NCBI GenBank assembly: GCA_013368325.1
Contig: JAACJK010000221.1
Span: 124,001-188,000, forward strand
Direction: 5' to 3'
Length of the DNA: 64,000 nucleotides
Origin: Ephemerocybe angulata
Lineage: Eukaryota; Basidiomycota; Agaricomycetes; Agaricales; Psathyrellaceae
Shown piece after piece: positions 11,193 to 22,987 of the stretch. The notes under the pieces were generated by a model that saw nothing but the letters and a program-made list of their open reading frames with translations, was not told the DNA's origin and did no database searches. A program made the position numbers and the translations under genes. The stretch's first letter is position 1, and the number at the start of each line of letters is the position of its first letter.

Positions 11193-12794
11193 TTTTGCTT
11201 CCGCGATGACCTCATACTATATACCTAAGCTTCTTTCAATTTCATATCCGACCAGCGCTCAAGGCGTCCTCGGATACACACCTCCTCCTGCACACCCACA
11301 AAGCTCTGTTTTCAACGATCGCTCTACTCGCAACGTCCCTGCATAATGACACCATTGATCAGACCATGTCGCATGTCTATTGATATTGGACGACGTCACA
11401 CCAACCCCAGTTCTTCCGAATTGCTTCCAAAGCATCCACGTCTCTAGATCTCTCTTCGCGCACGTTTAAGCAGGGTTCAAGCTCGTCTGCACGTCACGTC
11501 ATCTTCCTCCCGATAACCCTTGTCCCAGCCTTGTCCTCCTCCTCCCTGCAATTGCATCCCGGGCCCCGAAACCAATATAAACGAGATACGTCACCCAACG
11601 GGTTACGGCACCCATCACACCGGATCTGAAATCCTCTGCCGCCGGAGAGCCAACATCTGTTCAAGCGCATTGTTGGATCTCGTCTTTACCCCACACTCGA
11701 TACCACGCATGTTCATGTCTGTTCATGTTCCAGCATGTTCCTCTCGAATCGTCTACGCTCAGGGCATTATCACGACATCCGGGTGACCAATACGGATGTG
11801 GCTTCGTACCCCCGCCCTGTCTACGCAGCCACCGGCCTCTCTCCCCTGTCGGACCGAGCTTCATGCGACCGACCTTCCTCCACCTCGGACCTCCCAACCC
11901 CAACCTCCGCTTGAAGACGTCGAACGAGGACCCCTGGCAGGTGGCCCAGAGGCCACTTCCCAAAACCGGATAGAAATTTGAAAGATAAGATTACCGATCT
12001 CGCGACACAGAGGTACTATGTATCTATTTACCTCTGGAGGATATGCGGCTACATTGAGGAAAGAGCCTCTGAAACTTTGAGGGAGATCGAGGAGTTGGTT
12101 CCTTCGCTATCCTTGAAAAACTCATTTTTTCCCGCCCCAAAACACGGATTTTTATCCGGTTTCATGAAGTGGCCCCCCAGTGGGTTGCCAGAGGTTGCCA
12201 GGGGTCCTGTCGAACGCCATCCAACGCCACGGCGGCTGGGCCGAGGCTGGGGGAGGGTTTACATTAGCCTTTCCTGTGAACCTATCGTTGATTTCAAAAT
12301 TCAAGCCGCCTCGAGTCATGCTCGGGTTGTAAAATTAGATGGGAGCTCGCAAAGACGTTACGCAGTTCAAGTTTGGTGCTATGCTTCAGTCTAATAAGTC
12401 TACTAGGTTCTTGCTCTCTATGTACCCACGTACCTTGGAGGGGCCAATCAGAAACGCAAACTTGTCCAAAATTCATTAGTTTGAATGAGTGCGAACCCGG
12501 CATGTCAGCATCATGATGTGCCGGCACCGATACCATGCCAGTTGTCATTTGGGCTGTCCAAACTCTATGTACCATGAGCGGCTATTCATTTGTCGTCCCT
12601 GCTCTGATATGAGGTTCATCATCGGCACGAACCTAAGGGCCTATTCGGTTGCTCCGCTTTGAAGGCGTATGCTTGGGTCGAGGCCTGCTCCCTCCCAACT
12701 CCCTTCCACTCCCCACTTCCCCCGCCAGGCCGGTTTTGAACCTCTCAACCTTCCAAACGACCACCTGTCCAGTCCTTTGCTTCCTGGATGGCCC
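11193..12794. other. Intergenic, divergent promoter region
   Basis: Lies between two divergently transcribed genes. No further gene recognised in about 1.6 kb. It should hold the upstream elements of both neighbours; no convincing TATA box seen next to either start. Confidence 0.4.
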
Positions 12795-14375
12795 ATGGTT
12801 AGCCGTAACGACACCGCGAACAAGGATCGGGCGGAGCAGTACTACGCTCTGCTCGGGTTCTGGCTCGGAGTGAGTCTTCGTTCTGTGTTGGGTGAAGCGC
12901 TGTATGTCCTCAGCTCGTGTTACACGATGATTCAGGGATTGGTGTATGGTACGTCTTCTCCTCCAGGTGCTCTCTTCGCTATGGATGAACGCGTGCTCTA
13001 CTGCAGGGCTATATTGCATCCTGTTCCTCCTTTCTGTTAAAATCATGGTGCAAAAGCGGGGGTCATATTGGACATGGTCAGCGAGGGTGCGTCTCTGGTG
13101 GGGTTCCTTTGATCAACTCATTATGATATTGATTTTTCGTTCCACATCCTTTCATTCAACAGGTTTTCTCCACCGCAACATATCTCATTTTCATCCTCAC
13201 AACGGTTTACATGGGTAGGTCTCTCTGCTTCATATCTCACACCTTCGCATCGCTGCCTTTGCTCATGAAACAGGGCTTGACGCCTCCCGGGTTCTCTACG
13301 CCTTCAGCCCGGAGTGGACAGACGATTCTAACGGAAAGCTTCCAATATACTACCTGCGCGAGCACACCTCCAGCCGAAACTTCGCTATAATGATTCTTAC
13401 GGCTGTCCTGATATGGTTGGGCGATGCTTTAGCGGTGAGTGCCTTTCCGCTTCCTCTCAGCAACATCGCTCCAGGGACTAAGCTCACAGCCGCAGATATT
13501 CCGGTGTTTTATCATCTGGGATAAAAACTGGTGGATTGTACTCGCCCCCATAGCCTTACTCACCTTAAGCGTTGGTAGGTCATTTTATACCTCTATCCTT
13601 CCAGTATCGCACTCTCATCTGACAGAGTTACCTTTCAGTTAACGGCGCCATCATCACCATGGCATTTAGACACCCAGGCGTTCTCCCTCGCCACTCTGTG
13701 CACTCGTTCATTGACATCTTCTTCCCGATCAATATTGTGCAAATCTGTCTTACAACAGGCCTCATCGCCTTCAAGATAGGGTACCAGTATCGTGTCTCTC
13801 GCGCCGCCGGACTGCGCATGCATGGTCGAGGTGTCGGCCTGCTCACGATTATAAGGATCGTCGTGGAGAGCGCGATGATATTTACCGTCCAGCAATTGGT
13901 TCTTTGTGTCGTCATCTACATCCACAGTCCGTTGCACCATATCTTCAGCGCGATACTTGCCCCGAGCATAGGTGCGTCACATTTTGCTGTCATGAGGTTA
14001 ACATTTTGACGATGGACCTTTCGATTCACCGTGGCTGCAGGCGGAATATTCGCGCTCATTACGATTCGCGTAGACGAAGCAAAGAAAGCCCCAACATCGC
14101 AGTTCACGCTTCCCCACATAGACACCAGTCCACGTACTCGCTCCGATATTGCGGACAATGCCGATTTGAACGATCCTGCTGGCGAACGGAACCAAGGAAG
14201 TGCTGTGAGCGAAGAACCCATCTTTTCTCGGTCGATAGCGTCATCAGGCCATCACGACGGTGGCCCACCGATGTCGCTGGGTTCTTCCACGAACGAGGGT
14301 GTCGATCTCGAAAAAGGGACTCTGGATTCTGAGGATCGAGCTCAAGCCGACATCCTAACTGCGAAGGGCTCGTGA
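12795..14375 (+). CDS. Seven-transmembrane protein of the fungal-specific type
   Basis: Eight exons: 12795-12869, 12936-12948, 13007-13086, 13163-13214, 13274-13434, 13496-13574, 13639-13971 and 14041-14375; introns GT-AG, 58-76 bases; total 375 residues. The second exon is 13 bases and restores the frame so that GFWLGGLVYGLYCILFLLSV forms the first membrane helix. Further helices: YLIFILTTVYMG, NFAIMILTAVLIWLGDAL, NWWIVLAPIALLTLSVVNGA, DIFFPINIVQICLTTGLIAF, SAMIFTVQQLVLCVVIY and the last near APSIGGIFALITI. The motif IFRCFIIWDKNWW matches the RCYVVWNK-type motif common in this large Agaricomycete membrane family. The cytosolic tail is polar, rich in Ser, Asp and Glu. Function unknown; receptor-like topology only. 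Start ATG chosen because it begins the frame entering helix 1. Confidence 0.85.
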
Positions 14376-14850
14376 AACATGCTTCCCCATCTCGATCCCT
14401 ATTCTGTCGTCGTATTTTACCTCTGTCAATACTCAATAATACCTCTCTGTTTTCCTCTGTCGCTCAGGATGCACGGGTTGTTCTTTACTCTTAGCCCTTC
14501 TGCACCCCTGAACATTCAATCGGGATACGATAAGAAACGGAGTGGGGATGTATTGCTACTAGCATACGAGTTAGATCTAGGTTGCACAAAGGAGAGATGA
14601 AAGCGGTGTCGTACGAATAGAATGCGCAAATTACGAGCAACCGAAGCCGATGGTAATTTTACTCTATGAGGCGGGCAGGGGCGCATCGAACAACCGAATC
14701 GCGAACGTCCGAGCGAGCGGGCCAGACCGCGTCTCACCTACCCCTACCTAATACCCTCCCATCCCCCGCCCCCCCATACTCCCATCCCCGCAGGCCCCTT
14801 CGCACTTCCCTCCTCCATCAGTCATCTAAATGCTATATACAATAAGATAC
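14376..14850. other. Convergent 3' flanks
   Basis: Space between the ends of the 7TM gene and the ubiquitin ligase gene, which face each other. A C-rich segment lies at about 14735-14815. No gene seen. Confidence 0.45.
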
Positions 14851-17800
14851 CTATGTCTTGAAAATCCTCAGCAGCCTCTGCTCCGTCACGATCCTCGTCC
14901 GGCACAGCGGGCACTCCCTCGAGCTTGCCATGATGAGGTCCGAGCACCCCCTGCACATCGCTAGATGTCTGTAGGTGCATGTGTGTCAGCGCCCATATCA
15001 AACCCCAGGATGATGATGAAGTAAAGCAAACCAATAACACAAGAAATGAAGTAAACGGTGAAACACCCTAAGCATCGCCAACGCATGCAGTAAAGAACGG
15101 AATGAAATAACCCCCAACGTGGCGACAGACACAGCAGCACACGGGCCTAGGTAAGCGCCCATACCATCCAACACGAAAGAAAGACGAAAAAAGCCAGGTG
15201 ACGGGATAACAGAAATAAAAGCAGGCGAGTAAAATGAAATACCGCGGCAAACGGCCTCCCGCAGCCCGCACGATGCAGTAAAGCAAGTCACCACACCCTG
15301 AGCAACACAGCGACGGACCCACCCGGGGATGAACCTGAAGGCGCCCATCACGAAAAGGTACCGGAGACCCCCATCGCGAGGAATAAATGGAGTGGAAAGC
15401 GCCCAGATCCAACGAAACCAATACGAGGGATGAAGTGAAACCAAGAAATGGAGTAAACCAAGTGGCGAGGTACCAAAACGAATGCGGTAAAGCAAACAAC
15501 CGACCACCCCGGATAACACAAGCGCCCATTTCGTGGTAATCGCCATGACGCTAACAGCCCTGGAACGAGAGATCGCGAGGAGTGAAGGTAACAGTCAACG
15601 CCGCCCAAGTGCCGCAGGTAAGAAAAAGTGCGACGAGGGCATTCCGACGAACACCGTGTCACGACGAAAAACAAGAAAATACCAAACCACTCACCCACAA
15701 TCCACAATCGCAATATTCGCTTCCTCATCCTGACACACAACACATAGCCCTGAGCGCTCAACAAACGTCGACTTCGGCGCCTTCACCGGGTCCACAGGCT
15801 TCTCCTTCTCCTTCTCCTTTTCCCTCCTCTCCTCCACAACAACCGGTGACACAGGTGGCGTCACATCGCCCTCTTCATCCTCCCCATACTCACTCTCCCC
15901 AGGTTCAAGCCTCACAATCCTAATCCTCTCTGGCCCATCTTCCCCTCCCTCCCCTCTCCGCACGCCCTCACCCTCACTCTCCCCCCTTCTCTCCCGTTCC
16001 TCCCTCTCCCTCCTCCTCTCCCGTTCCTCCTCCTCCCTTCTCCTCTCCTCCTCCCTCTCCGCCTCCCTCTGCACCCTCTCCATCTCCTCCACCTCCAACA
16101 CCCTCCGCATCCTCTCCCTCTCTCCCCTCTCCGCCTCCACCAACCCCTCCACCTTCCTTACCAACTCCCCCTTCTCCAACACCTGCCCCGCACTCACATG
16201 ATTCGCGAACAAAATCTGCTTCAACACCCCGATACCGAGAGACCCGATATCCGAGGACGACATCTCGAGGAGCGCATCGAGTGTAGGCGGCGCGGCAGAC
16301 GTAGAGCGCGACGGTGGCGAGGTCGAGGTATTGTTGTTATATGAATTCGAGTTATTCGAGTGAGACCGCGAATTGTTACTCGACCCATACGAACTGCTCC
16401 TCGGCGGCGGAGGCGGCGCCTGCCCACTCGGCCTCGTATCCCTCGGTGGTGGCGCCGGCGGCGGGGGTGTATACCACCCCCCTCCACCTCCCTGCTGCCC
16501 ATACCCCGTCCCCGCACCCGCATCATACCACCCTCCCGGGCCCGTGCCCGCCGGTGGTGCTGGAGGCGGCGCCGCGTACCCAGGATACTGCGTCCACCCC
16601 TGCTGAGGCGGGGGCGGCGCGTACGGTGGCTGGAAGAACGGCTGTTGCTGTGGATGCTGCTGATGATACCCATGCGGTGGCTGCGGCGGAGCACCGTGGT
16701 GTCCTTGAGGGTACTGCCCGTAAAACGACGACGTATGCTGATACGGTTGCTGCTGCTGGGGATGTGGCATCTGATTCTGAGGTGCAGGTGCAGGGCGCGT
16801 CTGCTGCGGCGGGGGCGGCGGAGGGCGCGCATTGTAGCTATTGCTGTTGCTGTTACTGCCACTACTACTATTGTTGTTGTTGTAGGAATTGGAACTCGGC
16901 CCAGGGGTGTCGGGCGCTAGATCGGGGCGCGCGAAGGTGCTCTGGTGCGGCTGGGGCCTGTCGCGCGGGGGCGGGGGCGGGGGAGCGTGCGGCGGCGAGG
17001 CGGGCGCGGAACGGAAGATATTGCGAATGCCTGGACGCTGCTCTGCAGCTGGCACGGAGTGTTTGCGGTAGAAGTTCTACGTCCCAGCGTGGAACACAAC
17101 CAGAGGAGGATCGGGTGGTCGGGGAGGCGGATACACAGATAGGTGGGTAGGCAGATAAGATGGCCGGACGGAAATGCGAATTCATGGTAATTCCTTTGAG
17201 TACACACTAGCATGGAGGGGAGAGAGCGCCGCTCACCTCGTTCGCGGGGGGTAAACACCCGCGCTCCGTGCGTGCGCTCATCAGCGCCTCGACGATGTCG
17301 TCCTTCTCCACCGCGCGCGAGATGTTGATGTTATACGCCCCAGCGTACTTGCGCAGCTTCGCGATGGGGAGCGACTTAAGCTGGCCCCGGCCTGCGGCGG
17401 TAGCTGGTGCATTGGGGAGGAGGGTGTCGAGGGCGAGATCAAGAGCAGGCAAAATCGTGGTTAGGTGCAGCACAGAGATGGATAGAGAACATCGTCGATC
17501 AAAGAATCAAATGTGTTCAGCAGACTGCGAGAACTGTGCACGACACAGGGAAGAAGAGCGATACGCACTGTTCAAGTAGTCGATGCAGAACCCGCACACA
17601 TTAACACCGTCGTACCCCGTCTCCGGTCCCGCGCGCGGCATCAGCGCCTGATAGTCGCTGCAGTTGTGGCAATACGCGTAGCCTGTGAGGCACTGTAAGC
17701 AGCAGTTTCATGAATCCGAGATGCCAAGGGGTCGACAGCTTCCAGATGCCACACCACCAGAGCCCAGATGGATTGGAGAAAGGCAAGCAGACGCACCGCA

Positions 17801-17941
17801 ATGATTACACCTCCTCGAGCGCGAAAATATGATATTAAACTCCTTCCCGCACTTCCTGCACGCATCCGCCTCTTGTACCGCGGGCGGCGGACCACTCAAC
17901 AGCGGGAGTCCCCTTTGTACGCCTCGTCCTGAGTCTGCCAT
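14851..17941 (-). CDS. FYVE-like, SAP and RING domain E3 ubiquitin ligase (RFFL/RNF34-type architecture)
   Basis: Five exons: 17941-17797, 17682-17569, 17403-17237, 17037-15695 and 14968-14851; 628 residues. Domain order: a zinc finger with four Cys pairs (CRKC, CNHC, CHNC, CGFC) at about residues 28-85, FYVE-like but lacking the WxxD and RHHCR motifs needed for phosphoinositide binding; a SAP-like helix pair LKSLPIAKLRKYAGAYNINI; a long Pro/Gln/Tyr-rich linker; a second SAP-like segment LGIGVLKQILFANHVSAGQV; a charged Glu/Arg coiled coil; and a C-terminal C3HC4 RING running CVVCQDEE, VDCGHLAMCRGC, ECPLCRT. Animal RFFL/RNF34 have the same order and ubiquitinate signalling proteins at endosomal membranes; the fungal substrate is unknown. 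The last intron (726 bases) falls inside the RING between its Gly and His. The start ATG gives a short leader before the first zinc pair. Confidence 0.88.
14969..15694 (-). repeat. Unusually long intron with internal degenerate repeats, inside the RING domain
   Basis: Every other intron I placed in the window is 48-200 bases; this one is 726. It contains five copies of GCGCCCA (plus strand, starting near 14989, 15155, 15341, 15399 and 15522), each tied to a nearby T-rich block that on the minus strand reads TTTACTGCAT or TTTACTTCAT. On the minus strand a 182-codon open frame crosses most of it but shows no family resemblance and is composed of simple pyrimidine-rich repeats. The donor GTGAGT and acceptor CTACAG are canonical, and splicing restores the RING exactly. 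Confidence 0.7.
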
Positions 17942-18622
17942 TCCGATCCCAAGTGGTCTGTGGTGAGTAGTGTCGTCCGGTTGTCGTGGGTCTGCGGAGT
18001 TTCAGGCGTTGACTGCGGGCCACAGATCGTATGGATTTCAGATGCCTGGCGGTCGCGATATGAGTTTGTGTGGCCCAGACCAGGAAGTAGAAGAGGGAGA
18101 TGAAAGGCGAGCGAGCGTATCTGAATAAGCCGTGGAACTTGCTAGATGCTTTCCGAGGCCAAGAATGGGGTTGCGCTGCACCGCCTCCGCGATGGCGACT
18201 GCGCGCTTGTCCGCCCACGTGGCTCGGTAGCCTTGGGCGCTTGACTCCGAGTTCACCCAGTCGACAACCTTGGCTTCCTTCTCAGATCTCTATCTTGGCC
18301 GAAAAGTTGAATAAGTAGCCTGGCTGTATAAGCAATGTTTAAAGGGACTATGGAGGACATTCTGGGTATTCGCAGTGTGGCGTATTACGGGAATGAGGGG
18401 GGACCGGGGTAGTCAAGGCTTGCAAGCTCGGAGTGAGGGGAGTCAGCAAGACTCATGTACATAGTAGAGGTCTAGAACTAGTCTGGTTCTCCTCCTGGTG
18501 GCTTTTGGAAAGTGTCTGTTGGAAGGACAAACATTATTCAGAAGATCAGGGCCAGCGAGCCGTAAACTAGCTAGCTATGACTTACAAGAGTTAAGCTACT
18601 CAACCAGCTTTGATATGCGATT
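17942..18622. other. Promoter of the ubiquitin ligase gene and 3' flank of the F-box gene
   Basis: About 680 bases without a recognisable gene. The side near 17942 is the upstream region of the minus-strand ligase gene. The side near 18622 should hold the 3' untranslated region of the next gene. Confidence 0.4.
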
Positions 18623-20496
18623 CTACCAAAGGTAATCGTACAGGATCGCATCACTGTCGCCACCCCTTCCCTGTATGAACCGACCAGAGCTGGGGCATAC
18701 AGACCAGTTGCTGCCGTAGTGTAGCTGAGGAAGCCGAGTCATTGAGACTGAGCCAGAGGGTTCAGCTCTGCCCGTACTCGGATCTTTCCCTGGCTCCAAA
18801 ATGGGGAGCCTGTTGAGAGAGTACGCGTAAGTCCCCGGGCCGTTCCAACCTACGGGGCTCGGGTGCCTCGGCATAGATAGAACGCCCAGCCCGAGGAATG
18901 AGTTGCTGATCGATGAGGCGTATGCAGGAGTATGAGAACAACCAGTGTGCGCGTAGATTTCGAATGAAAGCGTGGGCTTCACAATAAATTTGTGGTCTTT
19001 AGTGGACGCCGCGCGGGGGGCATCCGATGGGGTATTATAGTCGACAATAAACCTGACTCCCGTGTTTGTCAAACATTTGGCCACATGGGATGTATACGGT
19101 TGTGCGGCCCTGACGCTCAGGCTCGTCTCGGGTGCGAGTATGTTGAAGTGGAATGGTATGCGATCATCTTGCCCAATGAGCTCAATGGGTGTTCCTGATC
19201 GAGCGTTTGGATAAGAAATTGGAAGGAAGGCATCCGGGAGAGTAAAGGGGATGTTGGTGACTTCCAGAGCCGCCACTTTACCTCCGAGAGGTGTGAAGGT
19301 GCTGAGACATGGGACCTCCCAGATATACACGCCCAAATGCTGTGGCCTTGTATTCGAAACCACCAAAACCTTGTTTCCTGTCCAAACAAATTTCTGAGAC
19401 TGTATGAGTTGAAAGTTCCTCTCATGGAATAAGTGCGTTTCCCGTTCTGACTTACCTCAGATGGAAAGTAAGCCCGATTTCCTTCTCCGAGATCGGTAGA
19501 TATTATGCTGTAGCGGGCCGACACAAAATTCCAGAAGACGAAGGCATGGCAGACGCGAATAAACACCAAGTCCCCGCGAATCATCAGATTGTGGTTCCCC
19601 ATGCGTGTTATAGCACCATCTGAAATGAAGATGCCACCTAGCTCCTTAATCTCTGTCTTTGGGGCACCCAGTGCGATCTCAAAGGCCTTTACGCTGCCCA
19701 GTAACGTGAGAAGCAGAATCAACACCATGAGTAAAGGGAGACGTACACACAGCCCTTTTTGGGGCCGGGGGTTAACAGCCCAAAGGCGATTCTCAATCTC
19801 TGCCCGATTGGACTGACGAGCAGAGATGCAACGGTATACCTGGACAGGTCCTCAAACTCCGTCCTGGCAATTACAATGGGTGGATTGAAAAGCTTCACGC
19901 CAGGCGTGCCCAAGTCCCAAAGCTCTACAGAAAAGGAGCTTCTGGAATCCCCTGGGCGTTCTGGCAGCTTAATCACTTGGACCACAAAGCGCCCGCCTGG
20001 TACAAGCCGGCGATGGTGATCCATTATCGTTAGAGGAGGTATGCTGCCTCCATGAGCAAGTCGAGCATCGTTAAAATGAAGTTTTACTTTTGTTGCTGGG
20101 ATCGGTTCCTTTGCTTTCTCGACCTGGTGTATGGGTTTGCTGTTTTTCGCCATAAGTCTTTGGAAGAGAACCGGGCCCATTGCTGCGCTCTGGAGCTGAG
20201 CGACGGACAACGTTTCAACAGGGTACGATGGTTTGAACAACCCGTGCTTCTTGCAGACGAGGCCCACGATACTGATCCAGATCGATTTATCGGAAACCAC
20301 AGCATGGAAAGCGCGAGATGCCTGTCAATGATAAGACATGTTAGCGTTGGCTAGCATGCCCCCCAAGCCCGAACCACTCGATCCGTACCTTCCCAAGAGT
20401 CAGCACGTCGTATGGCTCCATGTGCGCAAAAGTTTCTCCCCATAATTCCAGTGGCAGGATGTTACCGCCGTTGGGTGGTTCAGTTTGGGCTGCCAT
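18623..20496 (-). CDS. F-box protein, probable SCF ubiquitin ligase substrate receptor
   Basis: Four exons: 20496-20389, 20321-19747, 19693-19456 and 19393-18623, introns 53-67 bases; 563 residues. The N-terminus has a clear F-box: NILPLELWGETFAHMEPYDV, LTLGK, then after the first intron ASRAFHAVVSDKSIWISIV. The remainder has beta-rich segments resembling the variable recognition half of this Agaricomycete family, with ARYSIISTDLGEGNRAYFPS, KVLVVSNTRPQHLGVYIWEV and a C-terminus FIQGRGGDSDAILYDYLW. No kelch, WD or LRR repeats are obvious. By family knowledge the F-box binds Skp1 while the C-terminal part selects the substrate; the substrate here is unknown. Start chosen at the first ATG, directly before the F-box. 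Confidence 0.85.
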
Positions 20497-21639
20497 TGTG
20501 GAGACCAGCTAGGAACGTCGTAGGTGCCTGGTGAGCCGGGAGCCGGTGCAACCTTTGGAAATCTAGAGTGATGCCCCCGTCAGCCTGTTTGGCTCTATTA
20601 GAGAAATGTAATGTTTGGAGGAAGCCCAACACCGGATGGAAGTCAGCTATTGATGACTCGCGAGACTGCGCAAACCTATCTCGATGGTGGAAGGACGAGG
20701 TAAGGGGCCCGGGGCCTGTTGGCAGCGGTGCTTGGTTCTTTATAATTTGGTAGGCACGCCCCTGAACACTCGAGCGCTTAACTGCTTGTTGCATTCGCAA
20801 TACATCGACTACTTCTCAGTTACTTCTCTCCTTAGTCCTACGTAATACTCAAGGTCCCTGTGTCTGATCAAACATCTTACCCACCGCCATAGTAAACGAC
20901 CCATTCCTCCGCCCGCTCCAATTGCTGTTCAACAAACCAAACCCTTCGTCCTTTGAGATGCTGGCCTCCCACGTCCAGCCCCTTCAAACCCGGTGAATAA
21001 ACTCGGGTCCACCCTCCCAGCGACGGAGTGCTCTTTGTACTGACTGACCACGTCGGATCATGCTGTAAACCATCGTCTGTATAATTAGCAGCTCTAGCTC
21101 TCCCTAGCTACCTGACAGAAATCAAGCCGAGAAACGCACTATCCGTGATGCTCATACTCTTCAAATCTGAAAAAGGATATCGCTTTTCAACCTTACAGAT
21201 GAGACATACTCACACTGCCTTGCCTGCCGATCTATAGTTACGCTCACGAAATGCATAACAAGAGATAACAAGATCAGACAAAATCACGGCGTCAGCTCGC
21301 TGTTCCCTCCCCAGCCAATCTTCCATTCATTCCAACAGCCCAGCTGCCCATGCGGCTCACAGCCGGCATATTTGCCGACCCCAGATATCATTCAAAAATA
21401 GGACACCGAGGCTGTACATCCACGCCGGCCTCTCGAATTCAACGTCGATCCCGGCTTACGAAAAAGGATTCTTGCATTCCCGTAGTGTAAACCTATGTAG
21501 CGGAAATTTCTCCCGCCCAAGATCCTTACCTGGGAACAATGCTTGAATACGGCCTTTATCCGTGCTTCCGGAATAAATCTCGGCAAGGGCCCTCTCATGC
21601 CTGATGCCTCGTTTCAGGATACACACGAGGTCGGAGCGG
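20497..21639. other. Intergenic region upstream of a small secreted protein gene
   Basis: About 1.1 kb between divergent genes, AT-poor, with no gene I can support. It should carry the promoter of the F-box gene on its left and regulatory sequence for the secreted protein gene on its right. Confidence 0.4.
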
Positions 21640-21647
21640 TATAAAAG
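21640..21647 (+). promoter_or_regulatory. TATA box of the small secreted protein gene
   Basis: TATAAAAG, 90 bases before the ATG at 21730, followed by a C-rich leader typical of highly expressed fungal genes. Confidence 0.65.
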
Positions 21648-21729
21648 CCCTCAGCTCAACGCTAGCCAAAGCATCGACCACCCACCCCATCCACCCAAGA
21701 GCCCTCTCCCCTCTTCCACTCACACCACC

Positions 21730-22273
21730 ATGTTCAGCTCAAAGTTCGCTGCCACCCTCCTGCTCGCCGTTGCTGCACTCTCAAGTGCCACCCCGCTTGC
21801 CAAGCGCGGCGATGCGACCTGCACGTTCAGCGTCTCTGGGTTCAACTTCCCCACCACCGAGCCCCCCGTTCCCGCGACTCCCTCCGTAGCCGCCGAATGG
21901 AAGACCTGTATGCAGATGCACCCTCCTGCAGCTCACGTACTCCTTACTAACCCCTCATCATTTATTACAGTCGTTGGAGAGATGTTCTCCGAATCCGTCC
22001 CCCCTGAATCCGTCGTCGTAAGTCCCACCACCAAGTCGTGCTACACATGACCATCCCAGACTAATATTGTGATAGGTTGGGGAGACGACCATCACAGGCC
22101 CCGCCGGTTCCACTGGCAACATCTACGAAGTCATTACAACCGTAGGCGCCCCAAGCGTTACCGACGACGAGGCGAAGGCCATCGTCACCGGCTGGGCGCC
22201 GCGTACCATCTTCTCCGAGCCCGGCTCCGGAGACAACATGCGCTGGCACATCGACAGCGTCAGCTGCGCTTAA
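21730..22273 (+). CDS. Small secreted protein with Kex2 processing site
   Basis: Three exons, 21730-21907, 21971-22017 and 22076-22273, introns of 63 and 58 bases; 140 residues. It starts MFSSKFAATLLLAVAALSSA, a clear signal peptide, followed by TPLAKRGDATC with a Lys-Arg dibasic site where Kex2 would cut. The mature part of about 115 residues contains FNFPTTEPPVPATPSVAAEW, EVITTVGAPSVTDDEAKAIV and ends WHIDSVSCA. It has two cysteines, one just after the Kex2 site and one at the C-terminus, so a single terminal disulfide is possible. No enzyme family recognised. Strong leader and promoter suggest high expression. Effector, wall or signalling roles are all possible; none is shown by the sequence. 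Confidence 0.85.
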
Positions 22274-22504
22274 TCCAACCTTCCTCCGATGGAGTTTGGA
22301 ATCCGCTGCGCAGGCTCGGAATTATGGACTGTGTTAGACTGTGTTCTTGGACTTTAGTAGAAATGGATATACACATGTTTCGATGATGAAATTAGCGTAT
22401 CAGCCATTGGAATTCCCTTTGACACGTACCTATCAAGTCGAAGGAGCAGATTCCTGGGGCCGGTTGGTTAAACGCCTGGTCCAAGAGAGATAAGCGCCCG
22501 AGAC

Positions 22505-22987
22505 TCACGCGAAAGGATAGCACAGCCACTCAGCAGCTGCAGTGGGTTGCCGTTCATCATGGACGCCCTTCGCCTCGAGCTCTTGAATGCCGCGCGCGTA
22601 CGCCCCACGGGTGGTGGCCGACGAGAGCCACGAGTTCTTCGAAACAGCCTGGTTGTATAGGTTCTGCATTGCCGACACGCCAACACCCGTAGAAGATCCT
22701 GCGGCAGTAAATGCGTCGGACACGCGTTGGTTCGGGTTGAGTGCCATGTCGATGGAGAAGGTGAGGCGGACGCAGTTGAAGCGGTCAGAGGAGAGCCATT
22801 GCGCGATGGTGGCGGGTGTCTGCTGCTGCAAGCCCCCGGGGATGCTCGCCTCTTGGTGCCCGGCCCAGTTTGCACAGCGCAGTTTCACGCGCTGTCCAGA
22901 CGGGTTGACGATCCATCGCCCAGAGGTGTGCAGGACAATGGCGTTTACGACGTGGAGAAGGAGTAGAAAGATGAAGTGGGCACGCAT
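22505..22987 (-). pseudogene. 3'-truncated glycoside hydrolase family 5 gene
   Basis: The minus strand from ATG 22987 reads MRAHFIFLLLLHVVNAIVLH, a signal peptide, then SGRWIVNPSGQRVKLRCANW, FNCVRLTFSIDMALNPNQRV and QAVSKNSWLSSATTRG, the N-terminal third of fungal GH5 cellulase-like enzymes. After AYARGIQELEAKGV the match to the expected LDNH strand is lost, and the frame stops at 22505 or runs into a donor-like GTGAGT with no continuing exon. The catalytic Asn-Glu and the nucleophile Glu, which lie later in the family, are absent. A TATA-like element (TATATA on the minus strand) lies at about 23018-23026, so the promoter and 5' half survive while the rest is deleted. About 160 residues against 350 or more in the family. 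Pseudogene by truncation. Confidence 0.7.

Noticed and set aside
14998..15546. Minus-strand open frame of 182 codons within the long RING intron
   Set aside because: No family resemblance, simple pyrimidine-rich repeats, and exact RING restoration by removing the whole interval.
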